The position numbers and the translations under genes were made by a program. This document shows positions 27,001 through 39,600 of a stretch of 64,000 bases of DNA, in pieces. Source of the DNA: Dryomyza anilis (Eukaryota; Arthropoda; Insecta; Diptera; Dryomyzidae). Numbering within the stretch: position 1 is the stretch's first letter; every line of letters starts with the position of its first letter. The notes beneath the pieces are model-generated. The model was not told the DNA's origin. It worked only from the letters and a program-made list of their open reading frames with translations, and searched no databases. Where the stretch lies: contig OX638133.1 of NCBI GenBank assembly GCA_951804985.1, positions 11,428,501-11,492,500 on the forward strand. The letters run 5' to 3'.

Positions 27001-30000
27001 CGAGAACTACGATCGTCTGTTTTATGCCAGTTCCAAAATATCATAAAATTTGATAATCTGCCATACACTTCCTAAAAACTTTCAATAATCTATGTGCTTG
27101 CTAAAATTATTCTTGAAAATCACCTGGGCGGGACTTTAAGTCGGTCGGTCCCGCATATGAAAAACCCTACACTTTGGTGGAGATATTAAATGGAATATTT
27201 ATGTGGGTTATTTAATTCTATACGTACATTTTAAAGTTCTAAATTATGCTGATTACCCTCACCTTCAGAATATTATTCATATATCAAAAATGTTTGTCTT
27301 ATATCCCCCATAATCCGAAGTATTAATACAAAAAGTGAGAGGATCACGCTTTTTAGAACATAGAAGACATATTTTGGGTAAATTATAATAATATGTTTTA
27401 AATTCTTGAATACTTTTCGAGTTATTGGTTCCTAAAGAGATATAAAAGTGACTTATAGGGGAGGTAGGTGCATGTGTTCGATTACCGATTTGGCTAATTT
27501 TCGAACTAAGGGACCATTTTTGGCTAAAACATATTCTCGAAATTTTCTAGAATTCTGAACAGTGCTTATCAAGTTTTATTCGAACAGCAAGTATTATTCG
27601 AAGTATTATTCGAACAGCAAGACAGACGGACATGGCTAAACGGACTCGGGTAGTGATGTAGACTTAGATACGAGATTCTGTTATGGAAATCTCGAGGTCT
27701 TTCCGACTTAACTTTAACATGTTACTTAGTGGATAAAATGAAAATTTTGAATATTAACAAATACAAATCTTATTTTATTTTAAAAATGGCCTAAGTTTCA
27801 TGGCGTTTCATATAATTTATACAATGTTCTAACATTTTTAAGAACACCTACATAGTGGAGATTTTAGGAAATAAGCTTAAAAATAGACGCGTTATTTTTA
27901 AAACATTTTTGCGAATTTATGTTTGTGCGGAAAACGAAACGGAAAATGCCGTGTGACATTCTAAGTAAAATTTATTAAAATAATAAAAATTTAATGTTTT
28001 TTTTTATTTTAAACACGATAAATTTTATTTTTTCAAACATTTTACGTTTGATTTAGCTTAACAGCTGTTTTTTGGTAACCTAAAAAAAATATTGGGCGCG
28101 TGTTTTGTTTTAAAATTTGTTGCTGAATGAAAACATAAATAATAAAAATGACTAAAAATTTATGAAGTATTTTCTTTTTTGTTTCCACCAATATACGGGC
28201 GGTTTCTCTAAGCACATAATTAATTACGTACATTAGTGAATTAACAATCAAGATCTAGAAAAAGTCAAATGAAAGCAATTCATCTATAAAAATAAATTAT
28301 AACCATCTATTATTTGTTTATCCGTCTGTGTAGCACAATCTAATATTTTATTATATCTGAATAATTTCTGGAAACTGATCTCATAACACTTTAGCGCGCT
28401 GCGCGTTTCCATCAAGATGATTTTGCAATTTATAGAGACGCTTGATTGGAACGAGAATGGAGGATCACATAGAGCATGAGATAATAAATTCACACTCGTC
28501 ATAATAAAAAATCAATTATATAAAACAAACCGAAAAACAAAAAAAAAAAACAAAAATTTAATAAAATCACCAACTTTAAAATACGAAAAAATACAAATTC
28601 CAAATTCTACAGAATAAACATAAATTTTGCGCTGCATATTTTGTCAGCATTTTGCGGCCAGAAACATTTTGGCGCAAATTCGAACGACGGACAACGATGG
28701 CGCCTGAATTTCGAAGAACGAAAAAAAAAACATAATAACGAAAGAAAACAATTCAGTCATGTTTAATTTAAGACAATTAACCCCAATCTTAAGCAATATA
28801 ATTGCAAACAACATTAAAAACAAAAAGCATTAAATAACATTTTCGATTATGCGCTTGTTAAAATACATGATACGCATTTCAACAAAGTCTAAACTCAACA
28901 CAGTGTATGGGGAGTATTTAGAATGTACCCGATGGGAATTGTCACGTTGCATTTGGGAATGGTTCTTGAATGTCACAATAAACAAAAACATTTTCGCCCT
29001 GCAAAATATTCACAGTTTCATGGTATAGGTATGACTCCAAAAACATGCCTCTGGTCTACTCTCAAATACAACACTTGTGGTATTTCACTTTTATAAGGGA
29101 TGCAAAAACAAATTGACGTTTTTGTGTTATTGCATCGTATATATACTACATGGTACGAATACATTACTTAAATACGATAAACTGTGAATACGCTAATTTT
29201 ACATTTATATAAATACCCATCTTATCTTGCATGACATATCATTGACAATTTCAGGCATGTCATTCATAGATCGATTTTGGAATGGTTCCTGAATGTCACA
29301 ATTAACAAAAGCATTATCGATGACATTTATATATAAATATCCATCTTATCTTGCATGACATATCATTGATGTCAGGCATATCAGTCATAGATCAATCATG
29401 ACTTTTATGAGTTTTTTTGTCAATAATCTATTGTCGATAAAGTCTTTTCCAACTAGGTAGTCTTTTAAGTGTTAGACGCATTCTAAAGTCTATGACAAAA
29501 ATACATTGTCGTGACTCATTTGCATAAATAGTGAAGTGAATGTACTTTCGCATTTTACGTTAACCACATAATTTAGTTTTTTTTTCGGAATTTTTATATA
29601 TATATATTTTTTGTATGAAAAACATGACATAAAATGGGTGAAACATGTATTGAAAAAAATTGCAAATACAGTAGAATTGTAAAATTAAAAAAAAAGTGTA
29701 AAATTGCAATTTGTTGCCGCCTTATATAAGTCTTTTGGCAAATTGTCAAAATGTTTTTAAATCTTTTTAAAACTTATTTTTGCAGTCGGCTTATCTGAGA
29801 ATTGTTTGCCTTTTTTTTTAGTTTTCAAATATTTTGCGATTCTCGAGTAAACACATCTGTTTCAGGGATTAGGATTCGAAGAATTGACGAAAACCATAAA
29901 GAAAAGTAGGTCAACCATAATTATTATTTAATGTACGGTCACTAGTTGCAATAAGGTGTGTTTCTAAATTCGAAAAATAAATATTTTAACTAATTAGATA

Positions 30001-33000
30001 TATTGTTATTTCTTCTTTTATTGGAGATATATTTTTTAATATTTCAAAATTTTAAACTACCTTTTTTTACTAATAGAAAACGAAAAATCATTTTGTTAAT
30101 GATTTTTATGACTATACTAATTTTCTTTAATTTGACTAAACTTAATTTTTACCTTAGTGAAATGGTACTCCACCCAGCAAAAAATATATAGTATAAAAAT
30201 ATGTAGTTTTTTACTATTAAAAATAGTCAATAGGATAAATTATTATTTTAATCGGAAAATACCATTAAATACTTTAAAATACCATAACATTGCCATTAGC
30301 AATTTTAATTGGAATTTTTACCTGGGTGTGTTACATGATCAGGCTATGATAATGTTTGTCTTTAAGTGTAAAATTCATCTAGATCTGTTAATAAAACATG
30401 ACCATAACATTGCCATTAAGTTTATATGAAAAGATTTATGTTTTGTATACTATTAAATCAATAATTGTCCTATTGAGCAATTTTCATTGGCATTTTTTTC
30501 TGGGTGTGTTACATGATCAGGCTATGATAATGTTTGTCTAAATGTTTGTGATAATGTTTCTGTAAAATTCATCTAGATCTGTTAATAAAACATGTTGATA
30601 ATTCTAATTTGAATAATAAACAAAAAAATAAATATTCTGCCTTTTCAAGAATATATCGTCGTCGTTCAGTGAAAAGTCACCAAGTCCAAAAATTGAGTAT
30701 TGAGATAAATGTTTATAAAGATATAAATTACCATAACACATCAGAATATTTTTGGATTCAAATAGTGCTAAGCTTGTAGTATAGATAGATGCAAAAAAAA
30801 ATAGTTTGGACAAAACACATGACCGTTACTGGCTTCTTTTCTTTATCGTTCAGTGAAAAATCACTAAGTCCCATATAAACAGTAACAGTGCTCCGGTTTA
30901 TTCAAATAATTGTATCGGATTTCAGTTTGCATTGGAGATGAAAAAATTGCATAATATCTATCATTTAATACAAAAATCATTGAAATCCGACCATTTTTGT
31001 GGACTCAGCACGGCTTTATTCAGATTTCGACGATTGCCGTTCAGTGAAAAATCACAAAGTCCCATTTAAACCGTAACAGTGCTCCATTTTATACAAATAA
31101 TTGTACCGGATTTCAGTTTGCATTGGAGATGAAAGAACTGCATTATATCTATCATTTAATCTAAAAATCGTTAAAATATGACCATTTTTGAGGACTCGGC
31201 ACCGTTTTATTCTGATTTCGACGATTGCCGTTCAGTCAAAAATCACTAATACCTTTATAAATTTGACGGATTTTTTACGCTTACGGTAATATTATAGTAT
31301 TTTTTAATAAGGAATATACATGTAGATTTTTTCTATAGTTTAAGTCCAAAATAGATTTGATCGGCCCGTTTTTAAGGGCTATGGACTTTTTTCACTAAAA
31401 ATTCAAATTTCACTAAAAATGCAATTTTTCACTAAGAATTCAATTTTTACTTAAATTTTTTATTTTAAATTTTCACTAAAAATTGAAATTTTCACTAAAA
31501 AAAACAATTTTTCACTATAAATTTAGTTTTTCACTAAAATTAATTTTTTCACTAAAAATTCAATTTTTCACTAAATATTCAATTTTTCACTAAAAAATTC
31601 AATTTTTCACTAAAAAATTTAATTTTTCACTAAACATTCAATTTTTCACTAAAAATTCAATTTTTCACTAAAAATTCAATTTTTCACTATAAATTCAAAT
31701 TTTTACTAAAACCTCAATTTTTCACTAAAAACTCAATTTTTCACAAAAAATTAATTTTTACACATAAAGTTAATTTTTACACATAAAGTTAATTTTTTCG
31801 TTAAAAATTCAAAATTTTTCAAAAAAATATATTTTTGACTAAAAAAAAATTTAATTTTTCAATAAAATCAAATTACTAAAAAAAATATATTATATACTAA
31901 AAATGAGTTTGATTTAAGTAGGTGAATTTAAGTAAATTTAAATTTTTGTATTTCAAATTTTTATTTTAATTTGATTTTATTGGGAAACTATTCATATTGA
32001 AAACTTTTTATATGTTATGCCCTAAAATAAGAATCTCTTCGTCAAACACATAGTAAATCACAATTCCAGGTACAAATATTATAGGTATTTCTGGAAATAC
32101 CGCTACAAAACTCAAAAGTACAGCAACCAAAACAAAAGCAATAATTAAAGACCCAAATTTCAAAAATAGTTACACCTCATTAGCCACAACACCAACATAT
32201 GGTAATGGCTATAAAATGTGAACAAAAAAGATTGATAAACAAAACGTGTGAACGTTCGGAATTTCTAGTGATACTCGCTAAAACAAAATATGAAATACCC
32301 ATAGAAAATCATATGGTTTATAATGCATCATTTTTTGGGGAATTTGTTTTGTCGAAAAACCGAACATCTGTTGGCAAACGTTAATTCAGTGACTAAAATC
32401 AGATCAAAGCGGTGTGTAAAGCTATATGTTTAAATTTGGTGCATAAAGTAGATAATTTTCTCAAAACTCAATAAAAAAAAATCATATAAATAGCATAAAA
32501 TCTTATGCAAATAAGGGAGCGGTGTTTATGGTTAAATGCTATTGTAACGTTTCGTTAATTAAGTATTTACATTAATGACTTAATTTTTGGTTATGCATTA
32601 ACGAGACTTTTCCAAAGCTGATTTGTGTCTAGTTTTTTGATATTAATTAATATCCATTAATCAAGTTGTAATAAATTGAAAAATAAATTCAGGTGTTTTT
32701 TAAAATCTTTGTTTTAATTAAGACAATTTGTATTAGGCTACTTTAAAGTTGATTGTCGTAATGATAAATGATATGTTTAGCGATTATAAATATCAATCAA
32801 AAATTTAGATGATATAATATATATATAAAAAAATATATAGTTCAATATTAAATTTAAAATGTGAGCATTAAAATTTGCTGATTATATGATGACAATTGTG
32901 CGTAACAATCGTTATGAAACACACTTTACGCAATACACATTACGAACGAATAACGTTCTACGAATTACGTTTTATAAAATACACATTAAAAATAAATCTC

Positions 33001-33608
33001 CATATAATACCAAAGTAGTTATCTTTGAACTGTTTCAAATAACGACTGCTTCATGGTTTGGAGACTACTCATTTAGTAGATTGTGAGATTATAAATTTAA
33101 TGTTCAGTTTTTATAATATCGAAAAATTAAATGTTTATGATATTTTAATTTTTTACATTAATGAAACTTAATTCATTTCGTATGTGTCACGTACACAGAA
33201 AAAATGTACATCATATTAATGAATTCCGTTCTTCATGATTCATTGTATTGAAGAACCATTCATAATATTAATGAAGATCAATGTTATGAATGCTATCATA
33301 AATATGATAAACGCTTGGTAACTTTCGAAAAAGTGTTCTTCAATATGATGAACCGTATGAGAATAATACGTTTCATCATATTAATGAACAGGAACATAAA
33401 ATACAAAATATTTTATTTCATATTGAAAAATGCTGTTCATTAAACCAAATTTCAATTAAAATATTTATTGTTCGTTCATTTTTTGCTGTACTTCTCAGTC
33501 TCTCAAGTAGTTCCTGTATGTTATCAACTATATATTTGTGAATGGAAGTATGTATGTATGTATGAATGTATGTATGTATGTATGTATGTATGTATGTATG
33601 TATGTATG

Positions 33609-33642
<34 letters not shown>

Positions 33643-36600
33643 TGTATGTTCCGAATAGGCATTAAAACGGCTGAACCGAATTGAATACATTTTTGACACT
33701 ATATGTATGTTGGGTCTGGGCAGAGTATAGGCTACATCTCGGTGAGATTATATCAGCAATTAGGATAGCTAATTTAATGAAATTTCAGCGTTATATATAA
33801 CCATTCTATAACCATTCTAAATGGTTTGACACTACAGTCCTATAAGAACTTGGGCCGCGCTCTCTCACCATTTTGAGCTGTGCGTGTTATATTTGAACTC
33901 AAAGTGGTGGTACCTACAGTTTATTGCCGAATCCGAACGGGGGTGAGGCTTTTCATAGGCAAGGTTTTACTCTCGTAGGTTTGCCATTTACTGCCGAGAG
34001 GTAGCGCGGTATAGAAAAATGTTTCTATGAAAAGATGTTGTTAGCCCCAGTCCAGGCTTGAACCGGGGACCTTTCGGCTCGCAGTCCAACGCACTAACCA
34101 CTGAGCTACCGCGGCTGCACGGGTCTAGCTAGTTTCTTATATAATGCATGCTCGACATGCATAAATTAGTAAAATGTTTTATAATAAATTTATTTATAAT
34201 TACAATTTTTTATTAATAAAAAGTTATTTTTTATTTAAAATGTATTAAAAAAATTCCAAAGACATTTTTATCGACAAAATTTCTTTTACTTATAATTTTT
34301 TTTATTATTTTTTTGAAAAATTTTTTTTGAAATTATTTTTTTGAAATTATTTTTTAAAAATTATTTTTTTGAAATTATTTTTTAAATAATTTTTTTTCGA
34401 ATTATGTCAAAAAGGATTTTTTTCTTTTGAAAAATTCGTAAAAAATATATTCATAAATATTATGAACAAATTTATCAATATGATAATTCAAATTCATCGC
34501 ATTGAATATTTCGTTCTTCACTATGATGTTCGATAGTACAAATAATTTCATATATATATGATGAATCCATTCATCAATATGTCATTTAATGAACGGTGGT
34601 ATCAATATGATGAATCTGGTTGTTTGTAAAAAAATCGTAATATTTGGAATAAATTCATCATATGATGACTTTTTTTTCTGTGTATCATTATATATGATAA
34701 TAGATATACTTGGGTTTGTATTAAACTTAAAATATGAGCTGTAAAATACTAAGAAAATTTTATGATAATATTGTATATTAATCTATACGAAAAGCGACTT
34801 ACAAAATGTGCCTTACGAATTACACTTTAAGTAATACGCTTTATAAATTATGTTTTACAATATAGTGTTAGCTTAATATTTCTAAAAGACAACTATATTT
34901 GGATAATTTTTAATATACAATTTTCATATTCTCAAAAAATATTCTAAACTTAATTTAAAACGCTAAATGGAGCATGAAAAGTGCGAGAAAAATTTGGTTT
35001 GGTTTTGTCACACACTGTATATCGAAGCCTCTTACGAAAACCCACACGTTTCAATTTTCTTACGAAAAACGGCACATTAAAAAAATGTTTCTATAAAACA
35101 AGCATAACTTTATTTTATCCACGAAAAAAAAAACAAATTCGTTTAGCCACGAAAAAACACACGAATAGAAACACATTTATATTTTATCTACGAACAAAGG
35201 CACATTTTTAATTTCACCACGAATAAAAGCATATATATATTTTCGATACAGATATCCCAGTAGTAAGAAGTCACAAAATGTTAATGATGAAGGTGATAGT
35301 GTATTATGATCAAATTTGTTGACTTTTTATTGATGACATGGTTTCCAGGTGTGTTATTGTCATTTTTTGATGAAATCATTCCAATGAGTAATAGATTCAC
35401 ATCCAGGTGCGTCATTGGAACTTTTTTTTATGAAGTTGTTCCAATGGGCATTGATACACTTGCAGGTGTGATTTGGCCAGAACCTACTTGCGTCATGGAC
35501 ATTTTTTTGGAAAAATGTGTTCCATTGGAATTTGGCAATCAATGGCCAATGAATGAATAACAACACAAGCGGGTTCTGGGCAAATTCTAAAGGCACACAA
35601 TTTTCCAAAAAAAAGACCAATGACGTAAGTAGGTTCTGAACAAAACCCAAAGGAACAAATTTATCAATAAAAAAAAATGTCCAACGACGCAAGTGGGTCG
35701 TGGCCAAATCCCAAAAGGACCAAATTTTCCTAAAAAAATTCCAATGACGCAAGCAGGTTCTGAACAAAGCCCAAAGAAACACATTTTTCCAAAAAAAATA
35801 TCTAATGTCACAAATGGGTTCTGGCAAAATCGCAATGAAACAAATTTTTCAAAAAAAAATGTCCTATGAAAATTGAAATGTGTGGGTCTTCGTAAGAGGG
35901 CTCGAATTAACTCTTCCAAAATCATAAGCTGTATATTAAATCTTATTAATTTATTTGTTGTAATACCATACACGTTATGTAAATATAAATATATTAAATA
36001 CTATATAAATTTATTAAATACTCGTACAAAAGCATCACTAATTAAAAATAATTACTATTTCAATACAACCCGAGACAATACTTTTTCCATTTTTTAGGAA
36101 TATTTCCGGCAAATACACAGACAGACAAATGAAAGTTTCTGGAATCGAATGACAAATTCCCGAAATAAAATGTATGGTATTTCTCAGGAATATTTGCGGA
36201 ATATATCCGTTATATCCGAATATATTCATTATGGAAGACAGATTCCCAGCATATTTTGGGAACGGGAACTCCACCTTTATCGAAAATATATTTTTGTCTC
36301 GGGAAGTCCTTATAAGGGTTAATTATGGATGCTTTTTAGACTAAAATTCGAGACATTTAAAACAAGCTTTTAATATTTCCAAAGAAATCATAATTTATAT
36401 GTTTCATTGTTAATTAAAACTTTTATTTTTCAGTATACAAATGCACTCATTGACGATCCAACAGATATTGATGATGACGATGATGAAGACGATTTAAATC
36501 TTGATGACAACGACGAAGATATTGATGATGAAGACGACGATGATGAGGATATTGATAATCTCGATGACGATGATGATTTCGATGATGATGACGACGATGA

Positions 36601-39600
36601 TGATTCGGATATATACGATGAGATGTTGGATAACTATGAAAATATGGATGCCATGGTTAAGAAATACCATGAGGATATAACAAATGAAAATATTGACGAT
36701 GATGTCAGCGATGGCGGCAGTATGTCAACGGATTCTAATGTATTAAAAGATTTTGAAAAATTCAATGATTTCAAAAAGAAGCAAAGGTATAAATAATTTT
36801 TGAAATTTTATAGTATTTTAAGGGAAATTCGAAACAGAAGTGTAAAGCGGAAAATTTTAAAATTATTAAAACTCAAATTATACAAAAATATTGGCTGCTT
36901 ATTAATGAACAAATTCATAATATTGAAGAATAGTTAATTATTATAATTAACTATTCATTCATATTTTCAACTTGTTCATGAATGTGATGAATTTTTACCG
37001 ACAAACGGTCGTTCATAGTTTATTAAAATTGCCATTGCTAAAATGAACCATCCCCAGACAACATTTCTGGCAGGGACGAGGCAGTTCTGAAACATTTTTC
37101 CGACATATTTCAAACAGACAAAGGCGGAGTTTGTACCAAAAGCTGTCTGTTTTCTGCCCGTTCCCCAAATATGGCGTGAATCTGCCATTAAAATGCCATC
37201 AAATTGTACAACCTCCCAAGATAAAATTTCTGGCATTTTCAGGAATATTTCGGACATATTTCGGACATATTTCCGGCAAACTCATAGCTAAACGGAATAT
37301 ATCTGTTATATCCGTTATGAAAGACAGATTCCCAGCATATTTTGGGAATGGGCAGAAAACAGACAGCTTTAGATACAAACTCCGCCTTGGTTTGTTTGAA
37401 ATATGTCGAGAAAACACTTCCCAAGATATACAAATATTCCAGAAAAATGCCAAAAATTTTGTCTCGGAATTTATTGAAATTTTGAATTTATTAATTTCCA
37501 GTTTCTACTGAAGGTAGTTTTGAAATATATTTTCGAAAGATTTTAAGCAGCTCTTAAAAAGCTCTCCATTTTCTGCCCGTTCCCAACATATGCAGGAAAT
37601 ATGCCTTTTAAATTCCATAAAATTTATTAATCTGAAATACGCTTCCTACAAACTTCCACTTATCTGTGTGTTTGCCGGAAATATTCCTGAACATTTAGTT
37701 TCGGATTCCCCAAGAAACATAATTTCGACCATACCCAAAATATGCCGTAAATCTGACAATAACATTCCACACAATTTGACAACCTGTTATACACTTCCCA
37801 AAATATTTCATTTATCTTTTTATTCCATTTATGAAATATGTGCGAAATATTCCTGTCAAATGCCAGGAATTTTATCTCGGGTTGGTAATTAAAAGCAAAC
37901 CATGATCACATATTTGATAGGCTTAGGTCAATTTAGTTACATTTTATCGAAATATTTCAAACAAACAATGGTATCATAAGCTGTCTGTTTTTTAACCGTT
38001 CGTACATTAGAATGCTGAATTTTTTTCTTCAGTTCTTAAAAAAGTAATTTATAAAACTCTACGTATTTTTAGTACTCGCAAAACACGATCCATATCAAAT
38101 GCCTCAAATGGTCTGCCTCTCTTCGAGTCGTCTTATCTGAAGCAGGTGAATAAAACAGACACGAATGAAGGAGCGCTCGACATACCAAAAGATAACCAAC
38201 TGACTGAGGAATCACACGTGGTGGAGCATCACCATCAACAGCACCACCAGCAGCACAGAATGAAAAAACCAACGATGCGGTACGATTGGAGTGATTGGAG
38301 TGGCAGATTGTAATAAACAGACGAATTTTTGTGTAGCCATAAAATTCATAATTTTTTTTTTATATACATAGAAAAAAATAATCGACGTAAATATAGCAAC
38401 CGACATTATTTGCATTCATTAATCAATCCAGCAATGAAATCCACAAATTTAATGAAAACAGTTGCTATTGTTCGTTAATTCAGCAATTTCGTTTGCTAAT
38501 ATGAATATTTGTACGTCAATGCTGCAAATTTCAGCAATCGGCGCAGTTTCAGCAATTATATTTGCCAAAACTACGCCGACTAAATTATTTGCTGCATTGA
38601 CGTACAAATATTCATATTAGCAAACGAAATATTAGCAAACGGAATTGCTGGATTGACGAAGAATAGCAACTGTTTTCATTAAATTAGTGAATTTCATTGC
38701 TGGATTGATTAATTAATACAATTAATGTCAGTTGCTATATTTACGTTGATTATTTTTTCTGTGTATGCTCACTTTTAGCACACATTTAGTTGACCAGTTA
38801 TTTTAGATTTTCGATTAGGCGATTAGAGTTCATTATTGAATTCTTTCAAAACAAAATTCGTAGTTATTGCATTAGTCACATGAGTCATGCGAGTTCATTA
38901 GTCCAATCATAATTTGTATGCATTTTTTATGTAATTCTCTCGCACTTTTCTAGCAGAATCCAATCGACTGATGCCTTAAGCCACCATAGAACCCATGATC
39001 GTCATATTATTAGAGAGAGTCTGCTCGAACGTCGTCGCTCACCACTGCGCCCACGCACACAACGCAGACGCAAGTTACCCCTAACAAAGAGCGGTAAGTG
39101 TGGCACATTTTGTGATTTGAACCACATCTAATAAATTTACAGGTGAATCGCAATTTGCAGCCAAATACACGAACGCACAAACATCTCTCCTGAGCATGGA
39201 ACCACTTAGGCCTGCAGCACATTTTCATCTCAATCGCAAGGTGCCCGATCGTCATGCCGCCATTCGTGTCGATTGTAGGTTATGCCTGAACTATTTCAAA
39301 ATATTTTATACTAATGCAAACTGTTTTCTATATAAATAGCATATCCTGGTGATATGTACATCGGCGCACCGAGTTGGTCGCATGAATTCGATATTGAGCA
39401 TTACTTCCATGTGGACCAGGGTGTATTGACGGTGCGCGAACCCGGTCTTTACTATATCTACGCCCAGGTCTGCTACAACAACTCGCACGATCAGAATGGT
39501 TTTGTCATTTTTCACGGACACAAACCATATCTGCAATGCCTGAATACGGTGCCCACAAATATGCCGCTCAAAATACATACGTGCCATACAAGTGGTCTGG

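Larger units (their letters stand above)
33194..34682. mobile_element. CACAGAAAAA foldback element 'H', copy 1 (with SINE and microsatellite insert)
   Basis: Ends CACAGAAAAAATGTACATCA and TGATGACTTTTTTTTCTGTG are inverted, with TA on both sides (33192-33193, 34683-34684). Contains many ATCATATTAATGAA/TTCATCAATATGAT palindromes. The reverse-oriented copy at 50874-51719 (846 bp) lacks the block from about 33522 to 34132, which here holds a (GTAT)n tract and a SINE. Non-coding; egr intron 2. Confidence 0.82.

Noticed and set aside
30663..31870. CRISPR-like repeat arrays
   Set aside because: The repeats are head-to-tail without unique spacers and the genome is eukaryotic.
33418..33699. Open frames on both strands with IHTY / MYVC repeats
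   Set aside because: They are translations of the (GTAT)n microsatellite, which contains no stop codon.
34020..34116. tRNA gene-like sequence on the minus strand (also at 47938, 54815)
   Set aside because: The A and B boxes are present, but the head is fused to a conserved SINE body and tail, occurs repeatedly, and the anticodon stem pairs poorly; not a functional tRNA gene.
35360..35827. 155-codon minus-strand frame
   Set aside because: It is created by the tandem array of an FB-like foldback; no start context, family similarity or splice support.
38280..38312. Read-through of egr exon 4 to a stop at 38312 as a short secreted-less isoform
   Set aside because: The donor at 38280 and the acceptor at 38956 restore the frame into conserved exons; intron retention cannot be supported from sequence alone.
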